Shown: one piece after another, positions 1 through 8,267 of the stretch
Layout: each line of letters begins with the position of its first letter
Numbering within the stretch: position 1 is the stretch's first letter
NCBI RefSeq assembly: GCF_002237645.1
Contig: NZ_MJUZ01000025.1
Location: forward strand, 1 to 36,412
DNA length: 36,412 nt
From: Desulfovibrio sp. MES5
Lineage (GTDB): Bacteria; Desulfobacterota; Desulfovibrionia; Desulfovibrionales; Desulfovibrionaceae
Direction of reading: 5' to 3'
The notes under the pieces: generated by a model
Database searches by the model: none
The model's input: the letters and a program-made list of their open reading frames with translations, nothing else
Told to the model about the DNA's origin: nothing
Position numbers and translations under genes: made by a program

Positions 1-56
1 AGGGACCCTTTTGCAAAAGGGTCCCTCCCCCACACCCCCTCCCCCTAAAACTCTTA
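1..56 (+). repeat. Dispersed palindrome + C-tract repeat, copy A
   Basis: Bases 1-26 are a perfect palindrome (AGGGACCCTTTTG and its complement). A C-rich tract and TAAAACTCTTA follow. Read on the minus strand, the tract is four G-runs separated by one to three bases, a G-quadruplex pattern. The same arrangement recurs at 20207-20272 (same orientation) and 36359-36412 (reverse orientation). It probably acts as a terminator-like or structured intergenic repeat. Confidence 0.85.
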
Positions 57-101
57 TTGTGGGTCGGAGTATTTTAACTTTGAAAAAGTGTAATGCTCTA
101 A

Positions 102-120
102 CGCTGCACGAAGTGCAGCG
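102..120. other. Short perfect hairpin
   Basis: CGCTGCAC, a three-base GAA loop, then GTGCAGCG. It lies in the non-coding stretch 57-257, where no credible gene was seen. Function unknown. Confidence 0.5.
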
Positions 121-257
121 CGCAACAACGTGGCGTGGATTCGGCCAAAATCGCATTTTTCGGCTGAATGAAAACTGCCCTAGTATGTTAAGGCTGCGCG
201 CAACAGCCCATCGAGTATGCGAAAACGCCGTAACGTGCGTGGCTTCAGCTAAGGCGC

Positions 258-291
258 AAAGTAAAAACCCCCTGACGGGGGTTTTTACTTT
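258..291. terminator. Bidirectional intrinsic terminator
   Basis: A perfect 15-bp stem closes a four-base TGAC loop. The arms are A/T-rich outside and C5/G5 inside, so either strand reads a GC stem followed by a T run. It sits 83 bp beyond the stop codon of the last tandem membrane-protein gene and probably ends the rnr-murJ-array transcript. Confidence 0.85.
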
Positions 292-374
292 GTACGCGGG
301 GATATTGAAGGAAGTGGCGGTGGTCGCAGGGCAATCAGGATTTCAAAGGCGCACCGCAATGCTGTGGATGTTTC

Positions 375-935
375 TCATAAGCGTATGCCCATAATGCCAC
401 ATGCAAGCATCACGAGATCAAACCATATAAACATGGAAATTGGCTGTAAGAACAGGCACATGACAAAAGTGGTCAGGGGTATTTTAATAAGAATTGAAGG
501 GCTGACCCTATGGCGAAAGCGTAAAAAATACAGCCCTGCTGACAGCAATGCAACTACCCCTGTCCACAGTGCGGCTTCTACTATTCTGTATACCCCAATT
601 TCGTCAAAGGAGTCCTGGTGCAAGACGCTCGTCAGTTGCGTTAGTTCAACATTAGTGAAGAAGAAAGTAGCGCCAACACCTACAAAAACCTGCGCATACA
701 TCCAGAAGCTACGCTCGAACCGAAATATTTTCAGACAAGCAACCGTGCCCGCAAAACTCGTGATAGCAACAGCAATATTGGTGACAACATCAGTCGTATC
801 GGTGAGTTCCAAAGATAATCGTACGTCCTGCACAGCCCATAGCGTAAGCAGCAATAATGGCCACTGCCGCACCCATAAGTCTACTATGAATCTGGTTGTA
901 GTATTTACCACATACTCAATACGTTCAACGATCAT
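375..935 (-). CDS. Tandem membrane-protein family, copy 1 (unknown function)
   Basis: 186 aa, not a family I recognise. It begins MIVERIEYVVNTTTRF, which is shared (one substitution in copy 4) by three further copies upstream. Hydrophobic stretches near residues 24-42, 50-70, 77-95, 118-140 and 151-182 suggest an integral membrane protein with about five helices. Conserved blocks are GTVACLK-x-F, the FLRFRHR basic loop and IKIPLT. The segment between helices three and four (about residues 95-116) is the most divergent between copies. The start is set by the shared N-terminus and an AAAGGA ribosome-binding site eight bases upstream. It is the last gene of the array, followed by the terminator at 258-291. 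Base composition is lower in GC than the neighbouring housekeeping genes. It diverges most from the other copies. Confidence 0.8.
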   Translation of the reverse strand: MIVERIEYVVNTTTRFIVDLWVRQWPLLLLTLWAVQDVRLSLELTDTTDVVTNIAVAITSFAGTVACLKIFRFERSFWMYAQVFVGVGATFFFTNVELTQLTSVLHQDSFDEIGVYRIVEAALWTGVVALLSAGLYFLRFRHRVSPSILIKIPLTTFVMCLFLQPISMFIWFDLVMLACGIMGIRL

Positions 936-1031
936 GCGTGTATCCTTTTGAGCAAGTATGTCTCATCGCGGGTTCGTATTGCCGGTGATTCCCAAAAGGC
1001 TGGAGTCAATTACTGACACGAATGATATTTT

Positions 1032-1589
1032 TCACTCGGGTATACCAAGAATGCCATATGTATACATCATCAAAATAGCCCATATAAGCATGAACACCGG
1101 TTGTAAGAATACGTACATGCAAAAGACGGTCAGAGGTATTTTAATAAGAATTGTGGGACTGATCCTATGCCGAAAGCGCAAAAAGTAAATTCCTGAAGAC
1201 AATAGTGCAATTATCCCTGTCCACTGAACAGCTTCTGCTATTCGCCACACGACATATTCATCCAATCCTTCCAGGTGAAGCCTGTGCTGCAATGCTGCAA
1301 CCTCTTCACCGCCCATATGTATACATAAAAAACCAATAAAAGAAGTTAGATATATCCAGAAACAGCGTTCCAGCCGAAATACTTTCAGACAAGCGACTGT
1401 GCCCGCAAAACTCGTGACAGCAACAGCAACATTGGTGACGACAACAACCGTGCTGGTGAGGTTCACAGCTATCCATAAATTCAGTGCAGCCCATAGTGTG
1501 AGTAGCAATAACGGCCACTGCCGCACCCATAAATCTACTACGAACCTGGTCGTGGTATTTACCACATACTCAATACGTTCAACGATCAT
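1032..1589 (-). CDS. Tandem membrane-protein family, copy 2 (unknown function)
   Basis: 185 aa. The N-terminal half is near-identical to copy 1 up to WPLLLLTLWA, then it differs in the loop after the first helix and again around residues 85-110. The rest (EAVQWTG, IYFLRFRHR, ILIKIPLT, FLQPVFM) matches the family. Five hydrophobic segments are expected and no catalytic motif is visible. It is 96 bp from copy 1 and 96 bp from copy 3, and the spacers are almost the same sequence. An AAAGGA ribosome-binding site precedes the start. Function unknown; position after murJ suggests an envelope role, which is inference. Confidence 0.8.
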   Translation of the reverse strand: MIVERIEYVVNTTTRFVVDLWVRQWPLLLLTLWAALNLWIAVNLTSTVVVVTNVAVAVTSFAGTVACLKVFRLERCFWIYLTSFIGFLCIHMGGEEVAALQHRLHLEGLDEYVVWRIAEAVQWTGIIALLSSGIYFLRFRHRISPTILIKIPLTVFCMYVFLQPVFMLIWAILMMYTYGILGIPE

Positions 1590-1685
1590 GCGTGTATCCT
1601 TTTGAGCAAGTATGTCTCATCGCGGGTTCGTATTGCCGGTGATCCCCAAAAGGCTGGAGTCAATTACTGACACGAAGGATACTTT

Positions 1686-2222
1686 TCACTCGTGTATGCC
1701 GAGAAGGCCTTGAATGGTCAGTACCATGTATACCCAGAGAAATATAAAAAATGGTTGAAGAAACAGTTAGATAAAGAAAATTGTCAGAGGTATTTTAATA
1801 AGAACTAAGGGGCTGACCCGATGCCGGAACCGCAAAAAATAAAGCCCGACTGACAGTGCTATAATGACTCCCGTCCATTGCACTGCTTCTGTAAGTCGCC
1901 ATATAATATTGTAGTCTAACGCTTCCAGATGCAGAGATTTCTGTATTTCGTGCATATTGACTGGATCAAAGGCTACAAAGGGAAGGCCCATAAATGCCAG
2001 TCCGTATATCCAGAAGCAGCGTTCAAGGTGAAACGCCTTCAGGCAAGCAACTGTACCCACAAAACTCGCGGCGAAAACAAGCCTGCTTATGATGTCATCC
2101 GCGCCCAGGAAATCCAGAACAGCGCACAGGATGAGCAGCAATAACGGCCAGTGCCGCACCCATAAATCTACTACGAACCTGGTTGTGGTATTTACCACAT
2201 ACTCAATACGTTCAACGATCAT
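1686..2222 (-). pseudogene. Tandem membrane-protein family, copy 3, with in-frame stop
   Basis: Reading from 2222, the frame gives 151 aa and stops at TAA (1767-1769), after KIPLTIFFI. Beyond it the same frame continues with LFLQPFFIFLW and ends GLLGIHE at 1686, matching the C-terminus of copy 4 without a frameshift. Copies 2 and 4 have tyrosine at the stop position, so a single TAT/TAC to TAA change explains it. The intact length would be 178 aa, identical to copy 4, its closest relative. The product would lose the last hydrophobic segment. It may be a fresh pseudogene, a truncated but working variant, or a sequencing error. Confidence 0.75.
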
Positions 2223-2318
2223 GTGCGCACCCTTTTGAGCAAGTATGTCTCGTTGTGGGTTCGTTTTGTAGATGATTCCCAAAAGGCTGGAGTCAATTAC
2301 TGACACGAATGATACTTT

Positions 2319-2855
2319 TCACTCGGGCATGCCTAGAATGCCCTGTATGGTCAGCGCCATGCCTCCCCAGAGAAGCATGAAAAACGGTTGCAAGAAAGCG
2401 TACATACAAAAGACGGTCAGAGGTATTTTAATAATAGCTACGGGATTGACCCTATGCCGGAACCGCAAAAAATAAAGCCCGGCTGACAGTGCTATAATAA
2501 CTCCTGTCCATTGCACTGCTTCTGTAAGTCGCCATATAGCACTGTAGTCTAACGCTTCAAGATGCAGAAATTTTTGTATTTCGTGCATATCTACTGGATC
2601 AAAGGCTACAAAGGGAAGGCCCATAAACGCCAGCACGTATACCCAGAAGCAACGTTCAAGGTGAAATGCCTTCAGACAAGCAACTGTACCCACAAAACTC
2701 GCGGCGAAAACAAGCCTGCTTATGCTGTCATTCGTGTCCAGGAAATCCAGGACAGCGCACAGGATGAGCAGCAATAACGGCCAGTGCCGCACCCAGAAGT
2801 CTACTACGAACCTGGTTGTGGTATTTACCACAGACTCAATACGCTCAACGATCAT
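2319..2855 (-). CDS. Tandem membrane-protein family, copy 4 (unknown function)
   Basis: 178 aa, beginning MIVERIESVVNTTTRF. This is the first copy in transcription order, starting 22 bp after the murJ stop. A longer reading frame runs back into murJ, but the shared N-terminus fixes the start at 2855, behind an AGAGGA ribosome-binding site. Hydrophobic segments are at roughly 24-40, 47-62, 70-85, 112-132 and 144-172. It is closely similar to copy 3 throughout, including the FVAFDPV-MHEIQK loop, so this pair is the most recent duplication or has been homogenised. Operon position behind rnr-murJ suggests co-transcription. No known domain recognised. Confidence 0.8.
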   Translation of the reverse strand: MIVERIESVVNTTTRFVVDFWVRHWPLLLLILCAVLDFLDTNDSISRLVFAASFVGTVACLKAFHLERCFWVYVLAFMGLPFVAFDPVDMHEIQKFLHLEALDYSAIWRLTEAVQWTGVIIALSAGLYFLRFRHRVNPVAIIKIPLTVFCMYAFLQPFFMLLWGGMALTIQGILGMPE

Positions 2856-2877
2856 GCGCGCATCCTCTTGAGCAGAC

Positions 2878-4491
2878 TTATGTTCGCCGTAATTTTCGCA
2901 ATACCGGCTCCATAATGGACGGGGCCAGCCACAGGCACAAGGGCAAAAAAAGCAGCAAAAAGGCGCAGCCGCCCAGGGCAAGAGCCAGCAGGGCCGCCCA
3001 CAGGGCATGCAGGCCAAGATCAGCCGCGCGGCTGAGGGTATAGGCGCTCAGCCACCACGCGGCGGCAGCGCCGGGCAGGGAGCAGCCTGTGGCGCGTAAC
3101 GCAAGACCGCACAGGCCGGCAAACGCGCCTTGACCCTGCCGTCTGGCCCACAGCGCCATGAGCCACAGCACGTAAAGACTCACGCTCAGGCCGGAAAGGG
3201 CGGCAATGGCCCATGCCCCGTGCGGCACAGCCCAATAATAGTAAATGGGCAGGCAAACTACTGTCATGATTGTGCCGGTGACAGCCGGGGTTATGGTGTC
3301 GCCGTGAGCGTAATAGGCCCGTACCAGCACCATGTAGATGATCCAGAACGGCGTGGCGGCCAGCATGATTTGCGTGAGCGGGGTGGCGGCAAGGGTTTCG
3401 GCGGGGCCAAAGCGCCCGCCCTGAAAAATGACGCCCAAAATAGGCCCGGCGCAGGCCGTCATGGCCAGAGCGCAGGGGATGATAAGCCCCAGACTGGCCC
3501 GCAAGGCCGTGCGCAGGGTGCGGTCAAAGCCCTCCCTGTCGCCATCAGTAAGCAGCTTGACCAGAAAGGGATACGACGCCACGGCGGCGGCCTGCCCCAT
3601 AAGGCCCACAGGCACCTGCGTGATGCGCCGCGCGTAGTTGAGCAGGCTTACGGCTCCGTCGCCCACCAGCGAGCCGAAAACGCGCAAAAACTGTTCGTCC
3701 AGCATCATGATGGTCTGTCCCAGCATGAGGGGCAGGGCGGTGACAAGAAATTTGCCCATGAGGGGATGTCGCCACACGGCCCGCAGGCGCATACCGTCCT
3801 GCAGGGCAACCATGAGGGGCAGAATGAAGGTGCCGACGGCGGCCCCGAAGGTCACGCCGGCGCAGTAGCCCGTCATGCCTTCAAGGTGTTTGAGTATGGA
3901 GGCGGGCAGTGCGTTCTGCACCAGGGGCAGCCCGGCCAGCCAGGGCAGGGTCAGGCCGCCAAGGATGATGCCGCCGTTGTAGATGATGGGAGCCAGCGCG
4001 GGCACGCGGAACTGCCGCCGCATAAAAAGCAGGGCCGTTATGCAGGCCCCGCAGAGAAAGAAAACCTGCGCGGGCAGCACGATACGCATGAAAAAGGCCA
4101 GCCGCAGCCACTGCTCCGGCGTAAAGCCGGGGGCTATCAGACGGGCCAGGGGTTCGGCGGCCAGCATGCCCGCAATGGTAAGGGCCAGGGAGGCTGTGCC
4201 CATCCAGCAGAACACGCAGGAAAAAAATTTCCAGGCGTCTTCCTCATCCTCCTGAAAGCGGCGCGACAGCAGGGGGATGATGGTGATGGACATAAAGCCG
4301 CCAGCCAGCATGTAATTGATGATGTCCGGCACCACAAAGGCGGCGAAGTACATGTCCGCCTCGCCCCCGGCCCCGAACTGCCACGAGATGACCTTGTCGC
4401 GCACAAGGCCCATGAGGCGCGAAATAATGGTGCTGGCGGCCAGAATAAGGGCCGCCGCACCCATATGCTGTCTGGAGGACAGAAGGCCCAT
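2878..4491 (-). CDS. murJ: MurJ lipid II flippase
   Basis: 537 aa, close to the usual MurJ length. It moves lipid-linked peptidoglycan precursor (lipid II) across the inner membrane. The N-terminus has the typical MurJ/MviN pattern (STIISRLMGLVRDKVISWQFG, then DMYFAAFVVPDIINYMLAGG with SITIIPLLSR), followed by about 14 hydrophobic segments of the MOP exporter superfamily. The ATG overlaps the rnr stop by one base (TGATG), which suggests translational coupling. The tandem membrane-protein array follows after 22 bp. No frameshift or missing segment seen. Confidence 0.95.
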   Translation of the reverse strand: MGLLSSRQHMGAAALILAASTIISRLMGLVRDKVISWQFGAGGEADMYFAAFVVPDIINYMLAGGFMSITIIPLLSRRFQEDEEDAWKFFSCVFCWMGTASLALTIAGMLAAEPLARLIAPGFTPEQWLRLAFFMRIVLPAQVFFLCGACITALLFMRRQFRVPALAPIIYNGGIILGGLTLPWLAGLPLVQNALPASILKHLEGMTGYCAGVTFGAAVGTFILPLMVALQDGMRLRAVWRHPLMGKFLVTALPLMLGQTIMMLDEQFLRVFGSLVGDGAVSLLNYARRITQVPVGLMGQAAAVASYPFLVKLLTDGDREGFDRTLRTALRASLGLIIPCALAMTACAGPILGVIFQGGRFGPAETLAATPLTQIMLAATPFWIIYMVLVRAYYAHGDTITPAVTGTIMTVVCLPIYYYWAVPHGAWAIAALSGLSVSLYVLWLMALWARRQGQGAFAGLCGLALRATGCSLPGAAAAWWLSAYTLSRAADLGLHALWAALLALALGGCAFLLLFLPLCLWLAPSIMEPVLRKLRRT

Positions 4492-7076
4492 CAGCCGCGT
4501 TTTCCTGCAGTCTTTTTGCCGGGCCTGCCGGATTTTGCGGGCGCGGCCGTACCGCCCTTGCCGCTCTTGCCGCCTTGGCCGTTGCCTTTACGGGCCGACG
4601 GTTTGCCGGGCTGGGCGGGTTTGCCCGCGCCGTTCTTTTTGCCGTTTCTGGAGGGCTTGCCCGGCGTTCCGTTTTTTGAGCGGCCATCGCCGTCGCCGGG
4701 CGAAACCAGCTTCCAGCCGGAGGATGAACCCTTGCGGCCCCCGGCAGCGCGGCCTGCTGCTGCACCCTTGCCGCGCACGCCTTTGCCACGTGCGTTTCGC
4801 GCGCCCCGGCTGCCCATGCCCTTGGGCAGTTCCAGCGGCATAAGGCGGATTTCAAGGCGGCCCAGATTCACTTCGGCCAGGGCCGCGTCCAGCTTCTGGC
4901 CCATGTGCCAGATGATGCCGGAATGCTGGCCCACAAGGCTCATTGTGCGGGCGTCAAAGTCGTACCAGTCGTCGCCCAGGTCTTCCACGCGAATCATGCC
5001 TTCCACAGGCATTTCGGTCAGTTCCACAAAGACGCCAAAGTCCGTTACGCCCGCCACAATGCCGCTGAAATGCTCGCCCACGCGGGGCAGCAGGGCAAGG
5101 CAGCCAAGGCGGCGGTCCATCTCGCGTTCGCAGGCCATGGCCGCCCGTTCGCGTCTGTTCAGTTGGTCGGCGATGCGCAAAAGCTTCTGACCGGCGGGCA
5201 CAGGCCCGGCATCCAGCCCCAGCGACGTTTTGAGCGCCCTGTGGGTCAGCAGGTCGGCATAGCGGCGGATGGGCGAGGTAAAGTGGCAGTAGGCCACGGA
5301 TGCCAGTCCGAAGTGCCCCTCGTTAACGGGCATGTAGCGCGCCTGGGGCATGGCCCGCAGGCAGAGGCGGTTGACCAGGAATTCCTGCGGCGTGCCTTGA
5401 ACAGCGGCCAGTACGCCCTGCATGGAGGCCGCCGTGGGCCGGGGCGGCAGGTTTTCAAAACCTGTGGCTTCCAGCGTGTCAAAAAGGCTTTCAAGCCTTT
5501 CGGGGTCCGGTTCGGGGTGTATGCGGTAGAGAAAGGGAATGTCCGCATCACGCAGGTGGCGGGCCACGGCCTCGTTGGCCGCGATCATGAATTCTTCAAT
5601 GAGGCGGTGGGCATCGTGCCGCAGGCGGTGCCCAAGCCAGGCCACGCGGCCAAGGTCGTCCAGGCGGCATTCCGCTTCGGGCAGATCAAAGTCCAGCGTG
5701 CCGCGCTCACGGCGCACGTCACGCAATACGGCGTAAAGCGCGAAGGCCTTGTCCAGCATGGCCAGCACTTCTTCGCCGCGTTCCTGCGCCTTGAGGTCAG
5801 CAAGGGCGGCGGCGTCCTTGTCCAGCAGGCAGGCCTTGACCTGATCATAGGTCAGGCGCGCCGCCGAGCGCATGACAGCCTGCGAAAAACGCGGCTTGCC
5901 TGGCTGGCCCTTGGCGGTAAAGGGAATTTCTGCCAGCATGGCCAGCCTGTTCACGTTGGGGCGCAGGCTGCACAGGCCGTTGGACAGAATCTCGGGCAGC
6001 ATGGGTTCCACGGAACGGGGGAAATACCAGGAATTGCCGCGCGAAAGGGCTTCGGCGTCAAGCGCGCCGGGGCAGCCGCGCCCGCGCGGGCGCACATAAT
6101 GGCTCACGTCGGCAATGGCGACGCGCAGAATCCAGCCCTTGCCTCCGGGCTGCTCCCCCACGTGGATGGCGTCGTCAAAGTCTCTTGCGTCAGCGCCGTC
6201 AATGGTCACCAGCGCGAGATGGCGCACGTCCTGTCGGCCCTTGAAGTCGGTTTCTTCCGGCTCGCCGGGCAGGGCCTGGGCCTCGGCCAGGACTCCAGCG
6301 GGAAAGTCGCGGGGCACTTCGTGATTGAGCTTGACCAGCTCCTCCTGCACGGCCACGTCGTCTTCGCGCCCGTAGTCGCCCAAAAGGCGGGCGCTCCAGA
6401 GATCAGAGGCCAGGGCTTTGATGGGGGCCAGCAGCACAAGCGTTCCCTGAGCCGGGGCTGGCGTGCCTTCGGGCAGCTCCACATTGAAGTCGGCGGGCAG
6501 GCGGCTGTCTGCCGGGCGGCAGAAGATGCTGTTGCCGTGACGACTGACCACGTGCGCGGGCACTTCTTTGAGGCCGCGTTCAAGCACTTCAATGACGCGC
6601 CCTTCAGCCGAAGGCCCGCGCGGCGCGCCGGGCGCAAGGGCCACGCGCACCATATCCTTGTGCCATGCGCCGCCGTTCTGGGCAGCGGGGATGTAAATGT
6701 CCTTGTCTCCGGCAAACTGCCAGCGCGCGTCGCCCAGGTCGTCATCATCGGCAGGGCGCATGGGCGTTACAAAGCCCGCGCCTTCGCGCAGGGCGCTGAA
6801 GCGCCCGGTAATGGTTTTCAGGCTTTCGGGGCGTATCCACAACCCCCCGCGCAGCCGCAGCGTACGGCCCTGCTGTTCAAGGTCTTCAAGTGCGGCTTCC
6901 AGTTCTTTTCTGTCGCGACGGGCAAGCCCCAGAATGCGTAAAAGGCCGTCCAGGCGCATGGGGCGGTTCTGGGCGGCAAGCGTTTGCAGCAGCTCTTCAT
7001 GAGAAGGAACGCTGCCAGTAGTCGCGGAAGCACCAGTGCCGCCGCGAAGATTTTTTTGTTTTTTCATAAAGTTCAT
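4491..7076 (-). CDS. rnr: Ribonuclease R
   Basis: 861 aa, a 3'-5' exoribonuclease of the RNB family that degrades structured RNA. An N-terminal winged-helix-like segment (about 25-90) is followed by cold-shock/OB regions. The RNB catalytic core carries the metal-binding signature DGADARDFDDA at residues 293-303. An S1 domain lies near residues 665-745 (GIVAGVTDFGVFVEL). The last ~110 residues are a low-complexity Lys/Gly/Arg/Ala tail, as in other RNase R proteins but long. The start could instead be the Met at residue 4; neither has a strong ribosome-binding site. It overlaps murJ by one base. Confidence 0.95.
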   Translation of the reverse strand: MNFMKKQKNLRGGTGASATTGSVPSHEELLQTLAAQNRPMRLDGLLRILGLARRDRKELEAALEDLEQQGRTLRLRGGLWIRPESLKTITGRFSALREGAGFVTPMRPADDDDLGDARWQFAGDKDIYIPAAQNGGAWHKDMVRVALAPGAPRGPSAEGRVIEVLERGLKEVPAHVVSRHGNSIFCRPADSRLPADFNVELPEGTPAPAQGTLVLLAPIKALASDLWSARLLGDYGREDDVAVQEELVKLNHEVPRDFPAGVLAEAQALPGEPEETDFKGRQDVRHLALVTIDGADARDFDDAIHVGEQPGGKGWILRVAIADVSHYVRPRGRGCPGALDAEALSRGNSWYFPRSVEPMLPEILSNGLCSLRPNVNRLAMLAEIPFTAKGQPGKPRFSQAVMRSAARLTYDQVKACLLDKDAAALADLKAQERGEEVLAMLDKAFALYAVLRDVRRERGTLDFDLPEAECRLDDLGRVAWLGHRLRHDAHRLIEEFMIAANEAVARHLRDADIPFLYRIHPEPDPERLESLFDTLEATGFENLPPRPTAASMQGVLAAVQGTPQEFLVNRLCLRAMPQARYMPVNEGHFGLASVAYCHFTSPIRRYADLLTHRALKTSLGLDAGPVPAGQKLLRIADQLNRRERAAMACEREMDRRLGCLALLPRVGEHFSGIVAGVTDFGVFVELTEMPVEGMIRVEDLGDDWYDFDARTMSLVGQHSGIIWHMGQKLDAALAEVNLGRLEIRLMPLELPKGMGSRGARNARGKGVRGKGAAAGRAAGGRKGSSSGWKLVSPGDGDGRSKNGTPGKPSRNGKKNGAGKPAQPGKPSARKGNGQGGKSGKGGTAAPAKSGRPGKKTAGKRG

Positions 7077-7167
7077 TCACTCTGCAAGGCACGAAAAAGG
7101 GGCAAAAGGCCAGACCTTTCGCCCCTCACTGCGTGCTTGCTCTCAGGCTGTGCCCAAGGCGCGGCTA

Positions 7168-7872
7168 TCAGTTGCGGTTGCCGCCGAAAAGGCGCAGCAG
7201 CATGAGGAAAAGATTGATAAAGTCCAGATACAGGGTCAGCGCGCCAAGGATGGCGCCACGGCGCACGGCCGTAGCATCGTCCAGAGGGGCGCTTTCACCG
7301 AACCGGCGCAGCTTTTGCGTGTCATAGGCGGTGAGGCCCGTAAAAATAAGTACGCCAAGGCAGCTCACCACAAAGTCCATCATGGCGCTCTTCAGGAAGA
7401 TATTGACGACCATGGCGATGACAATGCCGATGAGGCCCATGAACAGGAAGCTGCCCATGGCGGTCAGATCGCGTTTGGTCACTGTGCCGTAGACGGTCAT
7501 GGCCAGGAAGGTGCCTGTGGTGACCAGAAAGGCGTTGGTGATGGACGCGATGGGGTAGATCACAAAAATGGACGACAGCGTAGCCCCTGTCAGCGCCGAA
7601 TACAGCAGAAACAGGCCAGTGGCCGTGCTGCCGGACATTTTGTGCACAGCGGCTGAAATGGCGATGACCAGGCCGAACTGGGCCACGATAAGGGCGATCA
7701 TGATCAGCGAATTGCCAAAAATGACCTGCTGCACGGCGGGCGTGCTTGCAACAAACCAGGCCACAAGGGTGGTGACGCCAAGGCCCACGGTCATCCACTG
7801 GTAGACCTGACGCATGTAAATGGAAGCAACGCTACTGACGCCGCTTTGCGCGACACTGCGAGAATTCGACAT
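7168..7872 (-). CDS. Bax inhibitor-1/YccA family membrane protein
   Basis: 234 aa with seven hydrophobic segments after a short polar N-terminus (about residues 28-228). The family signature near the C-terminus, LTAYDTQKLRR, is present, as is the SALTGATLSSIF segment typical of YbhL/YccA proteins. Family members include calcium-leak channels and FtsH-modulating proteins; the role here is not known. The start is supported by GGAGG followed by ATATA just before the ATG. A likely sigma-70 promoter lies at 8003-8030. It is separated from rnr by 91 bp and may be co-transcribed with it. Confidence 0.9.
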   Translation of the reverse strand: MSNSRSVAQSGVSSVASIYMRQVYQWMTVGLGVTTLVAWFVASTPAVQQVIFGNSLIMIALIVAQFGLVIAISAAVHKMSGSTATGLFLLYSALTGATLSSIFVIYPIASITNAFLVTTGTFLAMTVYGTVTKRDLTAMGSFLFMGLIGIVIAMVVNIFLKSAMMDFVVSCLGVLIFTGLTAYDTQKLRRFGESAPLDDATAVRRGAILGALTLYLDFINLFLMLLRLFGGNRN

Positions 7873-8002
7873 TATATCCTCCGAAAAACTGTTGAAGCCT
7901 GACCGGCCCCGGCATTCCTACACGGACTGCCGCACGGCACTGCCGCAAGGATGGTGTCCTTATGCATGCCGGACAAGCCGTATCTCCTGTCTTCTTTCAT
8001 AT

Positions 8003-8030
8003 ACTATATGACACAAGCCCGGTTTAGCAA
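8003..8030 (-). promoter_or_regulatory. Putative sigma-70 promoter for the Bax1-I gene
   Basis: On the minus strand TTGCTA (8030-8025) and TATAGT (8008-8003) are 16 bp apart, with four and five matches to consensus. It lies about 130 bp upstream of the start codon. Confidence 0.5.
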
Positions 8031-8120
8031 GTCCCGCCCCGCGCAAAACGCCAGTAATCCGGGATGCGGGCTCTTCACATTGTCCCAATGTCAGCGCAGG
8101 ATGCCGCACGGGACGGGATG

Positions 8121-8136
8121 TGACATTTGTGTGTCA
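8121..8136. promoter_or_regulatory. Inverted repeat, possible operator
   Basis: TGACA and TGTCA are separated by six bases, in the gap between the divergent Bax1-I and cyclophilin genes. No regulator can be named. Confidence 0.25.
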
Positions 8137-8267
8137 TATGTCGGCAAAACGGCGTGCAACCGTTATCTGACAGCAACTTGATGGGCGCGGGCTGCCGTGG
8201 TAGCGTTGCGGAGCGGTCGGGCGGACGTCCGGCCTTCATCATACCGCAGCAACGTAAGGAGTTACAT

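Larger units (their letters stand above)
375..2875 (-). repeat. Four-unit tandem gene array with conserved spacers
   Basis: Repeat units start every 657, 654 and 633 bp. The three inter-gene spacers (936-1031, 1590-1685, 2223-2318) are each exactly 96 bp. The first two differ at only a few bases and the third is clearly related. Conservation runs on into the first ~90 coding bases, then drops in the loop regions. Confidence 0.85.

Noticed and set aside
11..394. 127-codon plus-strand frame at the left end
   Set aside because: It runs through the palindromic repeat and the intrinsic terminator at 258-291 and has no family-like features.
3130..5190. 686-codon plus-strand frame opposite murJ and rnr
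   Set aside because: It spans two well-supported minus-strand genes and its translation is low-complexity Gly/His/Gln without any family; a by-product of GC-rich codon use.
4905..6941. 678-codon plus-strand frame opposite rnr
   Set aside because: Fully antisense to a gene with clear RNB and S1 motifs; composition is typical of a shadow frame.
8114..8138. CRP/FNR-type site before the cyclophilin gene
   Set aside because: TGACA-N6-TGTCA is an inverted repeat but does not match the TGTGA-N6-TCACA or TTGAT-N4-ATCAA patterns.
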